The notes: a model not told the origin generated them from the sequence alone. A stretch of DNA of 64,000 bases from Magnetospirillum sp. XM-1 (GCF_001511835.1 NZ_LN997848.1:2170001-2234000), one strand, 5' to 3'. Positions 19,851 to 29,473 are shown, counted from the first letter of the stretch. Numbers and translations: made by a program.

Positions 19851-21701
19851 TCAGGCCAGATGCAGGCGCTTCAAGGTTTCGGCGGTGGGCACGCCGTCGG
19901 GCGTCCAGCCGCGCAGCTGGTAGTATTCGGGCAGCATCTTGTCGAGCCCCGAGGCCAGCCCCTTGGCCGGGCCGGTCTTGGCCGCGTCCTTCAGCAGGCG
20001 CTTGGGCAGGGTGTCGTCGGCGGCCGTCATGCCGGCCGCCAGGTTGAACTGGCGCTCCAGCGTCCAGATGCGCTCGCCCACCTCGAGAAGGACCTCGGGC
20101 GTCCATTCGCCCTCGCAGGCGGCGTCGATCTGGGGCGCCAGGTTTTCCAGGCTCCAGGCGAAGGTGGTGAAGATGCAGATGCCCGACGCGTCGAAGGCCG
20201 CCGTGGCGTCCTGGAACGCCTTGACCAGGGCCGCCTTGCCGTCGGTGGCCAGGGGATCGGTCTTGAAGGGAATGCCCAGCACCTCGGACGCCACGGTGTA
20301 GGAGCGCAGGTGGCAGGCGCCGCGATTGGACGTGGCGTAGGTCAGCCCCATGCCCTGGATGCCGCGCGGGTCATAGGCGGGGAATTCCTGGCTCTTGACC
20401 GTCATGGACAGGTCCGGATGGCCGTATTTTGCGGTGAGGCGCCTTGAGCCCTGGCCCAGTTCCAGGCCGAAGCCCTCGCCCTTGCCGGTCAGCTCGGCGG
20501 TCTTGACCAGGGCCTCGGCGGAGCCGAATTTCAGCTCGATGCCGCCGGTCTGTTCCTTGGTCAATACGCCCATCTCATACAGCTCCATGGCCGCCGCCAG
20601 GGTCGAGCCGAAGGAGATGGGGTCGATGCCGTGCTCGTTGCACATGAAATTGGCGAAGGTGCAGGCCTCGATGTCATCCACGCCGCAGGCCGAGCCCAGC
20701 GCCCAGGCCGCCTCGTATTCCAGGCCGCCCGAGGGCTCCTTGTATTCGGGCCTGGACGCGATGGAGAAGTGGCCGGGATCCATGCGCGAGATGCGGCCGC
20801 AGGCGATGGTGCAGCCGAAGCAGGCGCCGTTGGTGGCCAGATTGGTCTTGCCGTCGGAGAGCCGCGGCTCGTGCATGGCCTCGGCCGAGATCTTGTGGGC
20901 GCCCTCGAACTGCACCTCGCGGGAATTGCGGGTCGGCATGGCGCCGATCTCGTTGATGACGTTCATCAGCACCTGGGTGCCGTATTTGGGCAGGCCCTGG
21001 CCGGTGACGGCGTTGTCGGCCAGCACCTTCTTCTGCTCGGTGGCGGCCTTGATGAAGCGGTCGGGGTCCTTGACGGTGACGCCCCTGGTGCCGCGCACCG
21101 CCACGGCCTTCAGGTTCTTGGAGCCCATCACCGCGCCCACGCCCGAGCGCCCGGCGGCGCGGTGCAGGTCGTTGACGATGCAGGCGTAGAGCACGCCCTT
21201 CTCGCCGGCGGCGCCGATGGAGGCGACGCGCAGCATGGGGTCCTGGTGCCGGGCCTTCAGGCCGTTCTCGGTCTCCCATACCGTCTTGCCCCAGAAATCC
21301 GAGGCATCGCGGATTTCAACGGTCTCGTTCTCGACCGAGAGGTAGACGGGCTTGGGCGACTTGCCTTCGACGATGATCATGTCCCAGCCGGCGTTCTTCA
21401 GCTCGTTGCCGAAGAAACCGCCGGAATTGGAACAGGCGATGCACCCCGTCAGCGGCCCCTTGGTGACCACGGAATAGCGTCCGCCGGTGGAGGCGGCGGT
21501 CCCGGTCAGCGGTCCGGTGGTGAAGATCAGCTTGTTGGCGGGCGACAGGGGATCGACCTTGGGGTCGACCTCCTCGGTGAAGTACTTGGTGGCCAGTCCG
21601 CGCTGGCCCAGGTACTGCCGCGTCCAGTCGCGGTTCAGCTCCTCGGTCTTGACGGTGCCCTTGGAAAGGTCGACGCGGAGAAACTTGCCGGTCCAGCTCA
21701 T
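19851..21701 (-). CDS. aor: Tungsten-containing aldehyde:ferredoxin oxidoreductase, catalytic subunit
   Basis: A 616-residue member of the AOR family, which oxidises aldehydes to acids (or reduces acids at low potential) using tungsten bound by two pyranopterins. The N-terminal cofactor domain is clear (FLRVDLSKGTVKTEEL, GPLTGTAASTGGRYSVVTKGPLTG). The [4Fe-4S] ligands are visible as Cys294, Cys297 and Cys301 (ACFGCTIACG) and Cys509 (GICIF). Length is typical. ATG 21701 follows GAGGAACGAGAC. It is the second gene of a six-gene operon that also supplies Fe-S, FAD and MoaD-like proteins, an arrangement like the AorABC type in Aromatoleum. The substrate is unknown. Confidence 0.95.
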   Translation of the reverse strand: MSWTGKFLRVDLSKGTVKTEELNRDWTRQYLGQRGLATKYFTEEVDPKVDPLSPANKLIFTTGPLTGTAASTGGRYSVVTKGPLTGCIACSNSGGFFGNELKNAGWDMIIVEGKSPKPVYLSVENETVEIRDASDFWGKTVWETENGLKARHQDPMLRVASIGAAGEKGVLYACIVNDLHRAAGRSGVGAVMGSKNLKAVAVRGTRGVTVKDPDRFIKAATEQKKVLADNAVTGQGLPKYGTQVLMNVINEIGAMPTRNSREVQFEGAHKISAEAMHEPRLSDGKTNLATNGACFGCTIACGRISRMDPGHFSIASRPEYKEPSGGLEYEAAWALGSACGVDDIEACTFANFMCNEHGIDPISFGSTLAAAMELYEMGVLTKEQTGGIELKFGSAEALVKTAELTGKGEGFGLELGQGSRRLTAKYGHPDLSMTVKSQEFPAYDPRGIQGMGLTYATSNRGACHLRSYTVASEVLGIPFKTDPLATDGKAALVKAFQDATAAFDASGICIFTTFAWSLENLAPQIDAACEGEWTPEVLLEVGERIWTLERQFNLAAGMTAADDTLPKRLLKDAAKTGPAKGLASGLDKMLPEYYQLRGWTPDGVPTAETLKRLHLA

Positions 21702-21718
21702 GTCTCGTTCCTCCCCGG

Positions 21719-22198
21719 TCAGGCGTGGGCGTGCGACTGGGTGTCGGTCTTCACCGCCCAGGCGCGCATTTTGTCGTAGCCGGTCTGCTCGGAATCCACA
21801 TAGGTGATCGCCCCGGTGGGGCACGCCTTGGCGCAGGCGGGATCGCCGCCGCACAGGTCGCACTTGGCCACCTTGCCGCTATCGGCCACATAGTTGATGG
21901 TTCCGAAGGGGCACGCGATGGTGCAGACCTTGCAGCCCACGCAGGTGTTGTCGTTGACCACCTTGGCCTTGGTGGAGGCATCGATCCTGATGGCGTCCAC
22001 CGGACAGGCCTGCAGGCACCAGGCCTGGGCGCATTGGGTGCAGGTATAGGGGACGAAGCGGGCCTCGGAATGGATGTCGAAGACGCGGATGCGCGACTTG
22101 GACGGATTGAAGCTTCGCTCCTTCTCGAACGAGCACGCCATCTCGCACTGGCGGCAGCCGGTGCATTTGGCCGGTTGAATGAGTAGCGACTTCTCCAT
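21719..22198 (-). CDS. Four-cluster [4Fe-4S] ferredoxin-like electron-transfer subunit
   Basis: A 159-residue protein with four cysteine clusters: CTGCRQCEMAC near the N-terminus, CTQCAQAWCLQACP, CVGCKVCTIACP and CDLCGGDPACAKACP. This is the DMSO-reductase-beta/AorA type of polyferredoxin that wires catalytic and flavin subunits together. ATG 22198 follows GGAAGGGGAG at 8 nt. The longer frame from 22234 has no ribosome site. It is the first gene of the operon, 17 nt before the catalytic subunit. Confidence 0.92.
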   Translation of the reverse strand: MEKSLLIQPAKCTGCRQCEMACSFEKERSFNPSKSRIRVFDIHSEARFVPYTCTQCAQAWCLQACPVDAIRIDASTKAKVVNDNTCVGCKVCTIACPFGTINYVADSGKVAKCDLCGGDPACAKACPTGAITYVDSEQTGYDKMRAWAVKTDTQSHAHA

Positions 22199-22470
22199 CC
22201 GACGTCTCCCCTTCCGCAAAGGGCGCCCAGGCACGGGCGCGCGGTGGGACCAGTCAGGGGGGGGCCGTGAACGGTGGCTTGCGGCCCTTTGATCCTTCCC
22301 CTGATGCTCCCAGAATTTTCAACCCAAGATACTCTAGCACGGGGGGCTTCCTGTGGGTATAAAAGAAAGGCGTGATGCGGCCTAGCGCGCTTTTTACAAG
22401 CGGTTCAAGGCAAAAACACATAAATATGCATATTCGCGTCTTGCGGGTATATTGCTGATCCGGAAACGCA
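22199..22470. other. Leader/promoter region of the oxidoreductase operon
   Basis: With the terminator that follows it, this is a gap of about 330 bases without a gene. The part next to 22198 is GC-rich, and the part around 22370-22450 is AT-rich with TATGCATATT and TTTTTGCC on the minus strand, where the operon promoter probably lies. I looked for a molybdenum/tungsten cofactor riboswitch and saw no convincing match. No small gene is apparent. Confidence 0.4.
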
Positions 22471-22504
22471 ACCGGCCCGCCACCCTTGCGGGCGACGGGC
22501 CGGT
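22471..22504 (-). terminator. Hairpin after the chemoreceptor gene
   Basis: ACCGGCCCG (22471-22479) pairs with CGGGCCGGT (22496-22504), a 9-bp GC stem located 24 nt downstream of the chemoreceptor stop. The T-tract is weak (TGCGTTT), so termination is probable rather than certain. Confidence 0.55.
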
Positions 22505-22527
22505 CGGCAATGCCGTCCTGTGCCGGA

Positions 22528-24507
22528 TCAGGCGGCGATCCGGGTCAGGGTTCCGTCCAGACGGTCCTGGGTGGCGGTGTCCAGGGCGAACTGGAAGCGG
22601 GTGACGTCGTTTTCCGCCCCGACGATGCGGGCCTTCACCGCGACGCCGTCGATGGTGATCTCCACCTGGGTCCCGATGGGCTGGGGCAGCATGGTTTCGA
22701 TGCGGCAGCCGTCATGGGAGACGTCCACCATGGTGACGGTGGCGCGCGGCGCGCCGCCGACCTGCACCTGGATGGGGGTCCGGCAGGCGCGGCGCTGGCT
22801 GTGGCGGCGGTCGCCGGCGGTCTTGATGGCGGTGAGGAAGTCGCGCACCTCGGTGGCCAGCTGGTCCGACTGGCGCGACAGCTCGTCGGCGCTGCCCAGC
22901 AACTGGTGGGCGGCCCCGCCGGTGGTGGCGGCGCCCTCGTTGACCAGGGTGATGGAGGAGGTGACCTCGCGGGTGCCGCTGGAGGCCTGCTGGACGTTGC
23001 GGGCGATCTCGCCGGTGGCGGCGGTCTGCTCCTCCACCGCCGCGGCGATGGCCGAGGCGCTTTCGGTGATGCTGGAGATGGTGTGGCCGATGCCGCCGAT
23101 GGCGGAAACCGCGTCCTTGGTCACCGCCTGTACCGAATTGATCTGGGCGACGATGTCGTCGGTGGCCTTGGCGGTCTGGTTGGCCAGGTTCTTGACCTCG
23201 TTGGCGACGACGGCGAAGCCCTTGCCGGCATCACCGGCCCGCGCCGCCTCGATGGTGGCGTTGAGCGCCAGCAGGTTGGTCTGCGACGCGATGTCGTTGA
23301 TCAGGGTCACCACTTCGCCGATGCGGCTGGTGGCCTCGGACAGCGACAGCACGATGCCGTTGACCCGCTCGGCCTCCTCGGCGGCGCGGCGCGAGATTTC
23401 GGTCGACGAGGCGACCTGGCGGGCGATCTCCTGCTCGGAGGCCGCCAGTTCCTCGGCGGCGGCGGCCACGGTTTCCACATTGACCGAGGCCTGCTCGGCG
23501 GCGGCGGCCACCACGGTGGACTGGCGCGAGGTGTCCTCGGCCACCGTGGTCATGGACTGGGCGGAATCGCGCAGCTGATGGGCAGTGGCGGTGACGCTCT
23601 GCAGCACGGCGAAGACGCTGGTGTTGAAATCGGCGGTCAGGCGCTCGATGGCCTCCTGGCGGCGGTTGCGGGCGGTCTGTTCGGCGGCCTGGGCGGCCTC
23701 CAGGCGCTGGCGGGCCAGGCCGTTCTCCTTGAAGATTTCCAGCGCCCGGATCATCTCGCCGATTTCATCCTGGCGGCCGTTGGTGGGGATTTCCACAGCC
23801 AGATTGCCGTCGGCCAGCTCGCGCATGGTCGAGATGCTGCGCTTGAGCGGCAGAGCCAGACTGCGGCGGGCGATGGTCCAGCTGACCAGGATGGTCAGCA
23901 GGCCGACCAGGATGGTGGCGACCACCATGGAGAGCAGGGTGCGGTTGGCGGCGGTCAGGAACTCGGCCTTCTTGATGCCGACGTAGAGCACGCCGATGAC
24001 GTTGCCGCCGGCATCGAGGATGGGGTCGTAGGCGGTCATGTAGGGCTCGCCCAGGATTTCCACCTCGCCACGGAAGGGAGTCTTCTTGTTGAACACCGAA
24101 TCATAGGCGGCGGTCTTGGCCAGCTGGGTGCCGACCGCGCGGCCGCCGTCGGGCTTGATCACGTTGGTGGTGACGCGGGTGTCGCCCATGAACACCGTGG
24201 CGGTGCCGCCGACCAGCGCCTTGACCTTGTCGACGACCTCGAAATTGCCGTTGAGGACGTGATCGCCCGCCAGCATCTTGCCGTCGGCGATGGAGAAGGT
24301 GGCGCCCTTGGCCTTCAGCGCGTCCCAGGCCACCTTCATGTTGGTGTCGACCCGCTCACGCGCCGCGTCGGCGGCGCTGGCGTGCAGCAATGTCCGGCTC
24401 AGCAGGGTGACGCTTACGCCCAGCAGCAGGACACCGGACACGGCCAGGGTCATGATGCGCGGGACGATGCCCATGGTAGCGATGCGGCGGCGGAGCGAAA
24501 CAAGCAT
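22528..24507 (-). CDS. Methyl-accepting chemotaxis protein with C-terminal PilZ domain
   Basis: A 659-residue chemoreceptor. TM1 is about residues 18-38 ([19 protein letters not shown]), followed by a single-Cache-type sensor domain in the periplasm ([20 protein letters not shown]), TM2 about 190-212, HAMP, and a signalling domain with the conserved hairpin tip ([20 protein letters not shown]). The last 95 residues form a PilZ domain with both c-di-GMP motifs intact: RRACR (RxxxR) and DVSHDG (DxSxxG). It therefore could couple taxis to c-di-GMP. No CheA or CheW gene is nearby. AGGA lies 4-5 nt before the ATG. Confidence 0.93.
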   Translation of the reverse strand: MLVSLRRRIATMGIVPRIMTLAVSGVLLLGVSVTLLSRTLLHASAADAARERVDTNMKVAWDALKAKGATFSIADGKMLAGDHVLNGNFEVVDKVKALVGGTATVFMGDTRVTTNVIKPDGGRAVGTQLAKTAAYDSVFNKKTPFRGEVEILGEPYMTAYDPILDAGGNVIGVLYVGIKKAEFLTAANRTLLSMVVATILVGLLTILVSWTIARRSLALPLKRSISTMRELADGNLAVEIPTNGRQDEIGEMIRALEIFKENGLARQRLEAAQAAEQTARNRRQEAIERLTADFNTSVFAVLQSVTATAHQLRDSAQSMTTVAEDTSRQSTVVAAAAEQASVNVETVAAAAEELAASEQEIARQVASSTEISRRAAEEAERVNGIVLSLSEATSRIGEVVTLINDIASQTNLLALNATIEAARAGDAGKGFAVVANEVKNLANQTAKATDDIVAQINSVQAVTKDAVSAIGGIGHTISSITESASAIAAAVEEQTAATGEIARNVQQASSGTREVTSSITLVNEGAATTGGAAHQLLGSADELSRQSDQLATEVRDFLTAIKTAGDRRHSQRRACRTPIQVQVGGAPRATVTMVDVSHDGCRIETMLPQPIGTQVEITIDGVAVKARIVGAENDVTRFQFALDTATQDRLDGTLTRIAA

Positions 24508-24624
24508 GATTCCTACACCTTAGGTATTGTTCGTAATAATGCTTAGGAGTAGCACGTTGCTGCATCGCAAAACCACCCCGCAAATTGTCAGGGCGCATAG
24601 CGAAATGTAGCATGGCGGTGAGAA

Positions 24625-24654
24625 AAAGGGCCTGTGCCGGAGCACAGGCCCTTT
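24625..24654 (-). terminator. Rho-independent terminator of the glucan synthase gene
   Basis: AAAGGGCCTGTGC pairs perfectly with GCACAGGCCCTTT over 13 bp with a 4-nt loop, and on the minus strand is followed by TTTTTC. It stands 26 nt after the stop of the gene at 24680-27334. Confidence 0.9.
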
Positions 24655-24679
24655 GTCGTCCATAGTGGATGCGGTCGTA

Positions 24680-27334
24680 TTATTGCGCCGCTTCCGGCTT
24701 GGCGTCGCTGTGGCTGTGGGCCGGCTGCTCCGGACCGTCCGAGGGCATGACGCTGATCAGCGAGGCCACCAGGGCGGCCAGGAACGGCATGGCCTGCACC
24801 ACCAGGGTAAGCGACCAGATGCGCACGTCCGGATCGGTGAAGTTGTTCCTGGGGATCAGCACGGCGACGGCGGCGACGTAGTGCAGCAGGGCCAGGATCG
24901 CCTCGGACGACGCCATCAGGAAGCCCTGGGTGAAGGCCGCCTTGTTGGCCATCTTGGGCGTGCGCATGAAGGGCGTCGACTTGGTGAAGATGCCCTGCCA
25001 CATGGCCCAGGCGATGGAATAGGTCAGTCCCATGCCGGCGATGGCGGCCAGGCCGCGGCGCTTGAAACCGCAATTCACCCGGGTGCTGTAGAGGAAGAAA
25101 TGGTGGAAGATCTTCGCCACGAACACGCCCACCGTGGGCAGGGTGAAGAAGGGCAGTGGCGTCGAGAAATAGCGCGGCGCCACGATCATGCCCAGCGACC
25201 AGGCCAGCGAGGCGGCGGCGAACAGCAGGTAGAAGGCGTCGGCGAACCACGGCAGCCAGCCCGCCACGAAATGGTACTTCTGGCCGGTGGTCAGCCCCGT
25301 CTTCTTGAAGGGGATCAGCGAGCGCCAGTGGGCTTTCAGGATCTGCACCGCGCCATAGGCCCAGCGGAAGCGCTGCTTCTTGTAGGCCATGAAGGAATCC
25401 GGCACCAGGCCGTGGCCCAGGCGGTCCTGGACGTAGACCGACTGGTAGCCGGCCTTCATCATGCGAAGGCCCAGCTCGGCGTCCTCGACGATGCACCACT
25501 CGCCCCAGCGCCCGGCATCCTCCAGCGTCTTCTTGCGCACCAGGGTCATGGTGCCGTGCTGGATGATGGCGTCGGCCTCGTTTCTGAACACCATGCCGAT
25601 GTCGAAGAAGCCGGCATATTCCCAGTTGATCATCTCCTTGAACAGGTCGTGTTCCCATTCGCGGTGATCCTGGGGCGCCTGGACGTGGCCGACCTTGGGG
25701 TCCTCGAAATAAGGGACCAGACCGCGCAGCCAGTTCTTGTCGACGATGTAGTCGGAATCCACCACGCCGATGATCTCGGCCTCGGGGTCGGTGACGGTGA
25801 GGCCGAAGTTCAGCGCGCCGGCCTTGGCGCCGGGCCAGGGGGCCAGATGGTAAAACTTCACCTTCTCGCCCAGGGACTTGCAGTACTCCTCGACGGGGCG
25901 CCAGACCTCCTCCTTCTTGGTGTTGTTGTCCAACACGATGATTTCGAAGTTGGGGTAGTCGAGCGCCATCAGGCTGTCGATGGTCAGCTTCACCATGGCC
26001 GGCGGCTCGTTGTAGCACGGCAGGTGGATGGAGACCTTGGGGAAGCGCTTGATGTGGTCGGGCGGCAGCGCCGTGAAGCGGCGCTTGAACTTGCTGGCCC
26101 AGGTGAGTTCGGTCACCTCGATGCCGGCGATCAGCACCACGATCAGCAGCAATAGCTGGGCCGGCAGCATCAGTCCCAGCATCAGCCCGGTGCCGGGCGA
26201 CACGTCGCGGATGACCGGGGTGGACATGGTCCAGATCAAAAGGGTGGAGGCGAACTGCACCAGCAGCGCGAAGAAGATCTTGCCCGGCAGGCGCAGGCTT
26301 TTCCACTTACCCAGGAACCACACCACCGGCAAAAGCGCGATCAGGGTCGCGGTGATGGCCTGGACCGGCCATTCCTCGAACTCCAGCACCGGATTGATCC
26401 AGCTGAACTTGGGCTTCCTGTCGACGGTGTAGATGCCCCAGTGCTTTTCCGACGCGGTGTTGTCCAGGTTCACCTTCCAGGGCTGGTCGAAGGCCTCGAC
26501 GATGTTGTAGTCGAGCTTCTCCTCGTGCGCCCAGTTGACGAAGTTCCGGAGGAACATGGCCTGGTTGATCAGCGACGGCTCGGAAACGCCGTAATTGCGT
26601 CCCGCCGACGGCCAGCCGACTTCGCCGATGAAGATGGGCTTGTCGGGATACTGGGCCTTCACGTCCCGGACCATGCGCTTGGTGAAGTCCAGCGCGTTTT
26701 CGATGCGGACGCCGCCGGGCTCCCAGAAGGGCAGGGTGTGGATGGTGATGAAGTCCACCTCGCGGGCCAGCTCGGGATAGTCCAGCCAGATGGCCCAGGC
26801 CTCGGCGGTGCTGATCTTCACCCGGTCGGGCAGCAGGGCGCGGGCGCGGCGCAGGTAGCGGATCATCTGATCCGGGGTCAGGCGGTGCAGCGTCAGGTTT
26901 TCGTTGCCGATGATCACCCGGTCGACGTTGGGATTGTCGCGCGCGATGCGGACGATGTTGGCCAGTTCCACCTCGTTGCGGCCCAGGCGCTCGTCCAGCC
27001 AGGCGCCGGGCAGGGCCTTCAGGCCGTACTTGGCGGCCAGCTCGGGCACCTGGTCCAGGCCTTCCAGGGTGGAGTAGGTGCGCACCTGATGGACCTTGCC
27101 GGCCAGCATGGCCAGGTCCTCGTCCATCTCGGCCCGCGTGGGCAGCAGCCACTCGTCCATGTAGGGCAGCTTGCGCACGATGGTGGGATCATCGTCGGCG
27201 CGTCCCGGGCTGAACGAGACGGAATTGAGGGTGCCGGACCAGGGCAGGCCGCTTTGGGGGCGATTCATCATCGCCCAGAAGCCGAGATTGCCCAGCACGA
27301 TCAGGAGCAGAACCACGAAGCCGGAAAGACGCAT
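24680..27334 (-). CDS. Membrane GT2 glucan synthase with N-terminal GH17-like domain (NdvB/NdvC-like)
   Basis: This 884-residue inner-membrane protein has an N-terminal anchor (residues 5-22), then a GH17-like (beta-1,3-glucanase fold) domain about 50-320 (VDRVIIGNEN, FIGEVGWPSAGR carry the candidate catalytic Glu residues). Helices near 335-420 follow, then a processive GT2 domain about 440-700 with DSDY, EDAELG and QRFRW, and C-terminal helices. The GH17-GT2 architecture is that of proteins making beta-1,3/1,6 glucans such as the periplasmic cyclic glucans of Bradyrhizobium. It probably polymerises and remodels a beta-glucan; the actual linkage cannot be read from sequence. Confidence 0.88.
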   Translation of the reverse strand: MRLSGFVVLLLIVLGNLGFWAMMNRPQSGLPWSGTLNSVSFSPGRADDDPTIVRKLPYMDEWLLPTRAEMDEDLAMLAGKVHQVRTYSTLEGLDQVPELAAKYGLKALPGAWLDERLGRNEVELANIVRIARDNPNVDRVIIGNENLTLHRLTPDQMIRYLRRARALLPDRVKISTAEAWAIWLDYPELAREVDFITIHTLPFWEPGGVRIENALDFTKRMVRDVKAQYPDKPIFIGEVGWPSAGRNYGVSEPSLINQAMFLRNFVNWAHEEKLDYNIVEAFDQPWKVNLDNTASEKHWGIYTVDRKPKFSWINPVLEFEEWPVQAITATLIALLPVVWFLGKWKSLRLPGKIFFALLVQFASTLLIWTMSTPVIRDVSPGTGLMLGLMLPAQLLLLIVVLIAGIEVTELTWASKFKRRFTALPPDHIKRFPKVSIHLPCYNEPPAMVKLTIDSLMALDYPNFEIIVLDNNTKKEEVWRPVEEYCKSLGEKVKFYHLAPWPGAKAGALNFGLTVTDPEAEIIGVVDSDYIVDKNWLRGLVPYFEDPKVGHVQAPQDHREWEHDLFKEMINWEYAGFFDIGMVFRNEADAIIQHGTMTLVRKKTLEDAGRWGEWCIVEDAELGLRMMKAGYQSVYVQDRLGHGLVPDSFMAYKKQRFRWAYGAVQILKAHWRSLIPFKKTGLTTGQKYHFVAGWLPWFADAFYLLFAAASLAWSLGMIVAPRYFSTPLPFFTLPTVGVFVAKIFHHFFLYSTRVNCGFKRRGLAAIAGMGLTYSIAWAMWQGIFTKSTPFMRTPKMANKAAFTQGFLMASSEAILALLHYVAAVAVLIPRNNFTDPDVRIWSLTLVVQAMPFLAALVASLISVMPSDGPEQPAHSHSDAKPEAAQ

Positions 27335-27571
27335 GATGCGCGAGATACCCGTATCGAGTTGCAGGGGCGGCCTTCCGTCCGGGCCCCGGTTCCGTCCTCA
27401 CGGCGCAACCCTTCGCCCACGCGGGAGCGTCGGAATGGGAGCGGGCGAGGTGGAGCGGTGGCGGCGGATGCCGTTTGAATCCCTTGAATACCATCTGGAT
27501 TATTAGCCCAGAGGTCGTCCTCTGTCCATGGGGGTGACGGAGGCGAAAAACTCAAGCGTGCAATGCATTGC

Positions 27572-27606
27572 GGCCATGCCGCGCCCCGGTCGGGGGCGGC
27601 ATGGCC
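27572..27606 (-). terminator. Strong hairpin downstream of purB
   Basis: GGCCATGCCGC (27572-27582) pairs with GCGGCATGGCC (27596-27606), 11 bp, 10 nt after the purB stop. No T-run follows, so it may be a transcript-end stabiliser or a Rho-assisted terminator. The rest of the 27335-27615 gap is the promoter region of the glucan synthase gene, with no other gene seen. Confidence 0.5.
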
Positions 27607-27615
27607 GGGCATGGG

Positions 27616-28929
27616 TCAGGCGCGGCCGAAGACGCGCTTGAAAATGGTGTCCACATGCTTGGTGTGGTAGCCGAGATCGAACAGCTCTTCCAGGGTACGC
27701 GCCGGGATCTTGGCGGCCACTTCCGCATCTGCCTTGAGCAGGTCGAGGAAGTTGGCGGATTCGAGCCAGACCTTCATGGCGTTCCTTTGCACCGCCTTGT
27801 AGGAATCCTCGCGGCTCATGCCCGCCTGGGTCAGCGCCAGCAGGACGCGCTGCGAGAACACCAGACCGCCCAGCTGGTTGAGGTTCTTGGCGACGGCGTC
27901 GGGATAGATCACCAGCTTTTCCACCACGCCGGCCAGCCGGTTCAGGGCGAAATCCAGGGTGATTGTGGCGTCGGGGCCGATCATGCGCTCCACCGAGGAG
28001 TGGGAGATGTCGCGTTCGTGCCACAGCGCCACGTTCTCCATGGCCGGGATCACCATGCCGCGCACGATGCGGGCCAGACCCGTCAGGTTCTCGGTCAGCA
28101 CGGGGTTGCGCTTGTGCGGCATGGCCGAGCTGCCCTTCTGGCCGGGGGAGAAATACTCCTCGGCCTCGCGCACCTCGGTGCGCTGCAGGTGGCGGATCTC
28201 GATGGCCAGATGCTCCACCGAACTGGCGATGACGCCCAGCGTGGCGAAGAACTGGGCGTGGCGGTCACGCGGGATCACCTGGGTGGAGACCGGCTCGGGC
28301 TTCAGGCCCAGCTTGGCCGCCACATGCTCCTCGACCCGGGGGTCGATGTTGGCGAAGGTGCCCACCGCGCCCGAGATGGCGCAGGTGGCGATGTCTTCGC
28401 GCGCCGACTTGAGGCGGCGGCGGTTCCTCTGGAACTCGGCGTGGAAGGTGGCGAATTTCAGGCCCATGGTCACCGGCTCGGCATGGATGCCGTGGGAGCG
28501 GCCCATGCACACCACGTCCTTCAGCTCGAAGGCCCGCTTCTCCAGCGCCGCCAGCACCCGGTCGAGATCGGCCAGCAGAATATCGGCGGCCTGGGTTAGC
28601 TGCACGTTGAGGCAGGTGTCCAGCACGTCCGACGAGGTCATGCCCTGGTGGACGAAGCGGGATTCGGGGCCGATATGCTCGGCCAGCTCGGTCAGGAAGG
28701 CGATGACGTCATGCTTGGTCTCGGCCTCGATCTCGTCGATACGGGCCGAGCGGGCAGGGGTGTAGGGAATATCGCCCTTTTCCCAGATGGTCTTGGCGGA
28801 GGCCTTGGGGATCACCCCGATCTCGGCCAGGGCATCGCAGGCGTGGGCCTCGATCTCGAACCAGATGCGGAAGCGGTTTTCCGGCTCCCAGATCTTGGTC
28901 ATTTCGGCGCGGGAATAGCGGGGGATCAT
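27616..28929 (-). CDS. purB: Adenylosuccinate lyase
   Basis: A 437-residue fumarase/aspartase-superfamily enzyme that cleaves SAICAR and adenylosuccinate in purine synthesis. Conserved regions: MGRSHGIHAEPVTMG (catalytic His), HQGMTSSDVLDT, and the signature loop GSSAMPHKRNP with the catalytic Ser. Length and start (MIPRYSRAEMTKIW) match alphaproteobacterial PurB. It stands alone as a single-gene unit followed by a hairpin. Confidence 0.97.
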   Translation of the reverse strand: MIPRYSRAEMTKIWEPENRFRIWFEIEAHACDALAEIGVIPKASAKTIWEKGDIPYTPARSARIDEIEAETKHDVIAFLTELAEHIGPESRFVHQGMTSSDVLDTCLNVQLTQAADILLADLDRVLAALEKRAFELKDVVCMGRSHGIHAEPVTMGLKFATFHAEFQRNRRRLKSAREDIATCAISGAVGTFANIDPRVEEHVAAKLGLKPEPVSTQVIPRDRHAQFFATLGVIASSVEHLAIEIRHLQRTEVREAEEYFSPGQKGSSAMPHKRNPVLTENLTGLARIVRGMVIPAMENVALWHERDISHSSVERMIGPDATITLDFALNRLAGVVEKLVIYPDAVAKNLNQLGGLVFSQRVLLALTQAGMSREDSYKAVQRNAMKVWLESANFLDLLKADAEVAAKIPARTLEELFDLGYHTKHVDTIFKRVFGRA

Positions 28930-28987
28930 GGCAGCCTAGCCTCCTCGAGCAAGCAAGGAGGGGGAAATAGCACGAAGAGGGCCGGGA

Positions 28988-29473
28988 TTAAAGGCCGCGG
29001 ATGCGCCCGTAATGGACGAAATCGGTCCAGGTGCGCTCCAGACGCTGCATGGTCTCCAGCGTGGTGTCCAGCTGGGCCGCCGTCTTGTCGTCGCCGCCCA
29101 GCACGCCGGACAGGTCGTCCTGCAGCTTGCGGATGGAATTGCACAGGCTGAGACCCTTGTCGGTCAGCTTCAGACGAACCGAGCGGCGGTCGTGGGTGGA
29201 GCGTTCCTGCATCAAGTAACCGCACTCGGTCAGCGCCTTGATGTTGTAGGAAACATTGGAACCCTGATAGTAACCGCGATCCTTGAGATCACGGATCACG
29301 ACTTCGTTCTCGCCGATATTGTAGAGCAGCAAGGCCTGGACGGCGTTGATGTCTTCGATGCCCAGACGACGCAACTCCGTGCGCAAGACATCCAGGAAAT
29401 GTCTGTGCAGGCGCTCGATCAAGCGAATTATGTCGAAGTATGGCTGGCTCACGGGGGCGGAGTATAGGGGCAT
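28988..29473 (-). CDS. MarR-family regulator, LdtR-like
   Basis: A 161-residue winged-helix protein (MPLYSAPVSQPYFDIIRLIE...). The wHTH covers about 45-110 (GENEVVIRDLKDRGYYQGSN, THDRRSVRLKLTDKG), flanked by dimerisation helices. The GYYQGSNVSYNIK recognition helix resembles the alphaproteobacterial LdtR group, which controls cell-wall L,D-transpeptidase and stress genes. ATG 29473 has AAAGGAATG context; the longer frame reads backwards through the parA-like gene. It is divergent from that gene with about 100 nt between, so it may regulate it. Confidence 0.88.
   Translation of the reverse strand: MPLYSAPVSQPYFDIIRLIERLHRHFLDVLRTELRRLGIEDINAVQALLLYNIGENEVVIRDLKDRGYYQGSNVSYNIKALTECGYLMQERSTHDRRSVRLKLTDKGLSLCNSIRKLQDDLSGVLGGDDKTAAQLDTTLETMQRLERTWTDFVHYGRIRGL

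Noticed and set aside
18529..20106. Longer start for the first FAD subunit (525 residues)
   Set aside because: The extra N-terminal part is an out-of-frame reading of the oxidoreductase gene. GTG 19794 has a good ribosome site and puts the FAD motif at the expected position.
22199..22470. Molybdenum/tungsten cofactor riboswitch before the oxidoreductase operon
   Set aside because: GGGAG and GGGCC words occur but I could not fold the conserved Moco motif. A covariance search with the Moco RNA model would decide; a significant hit would reverse this.
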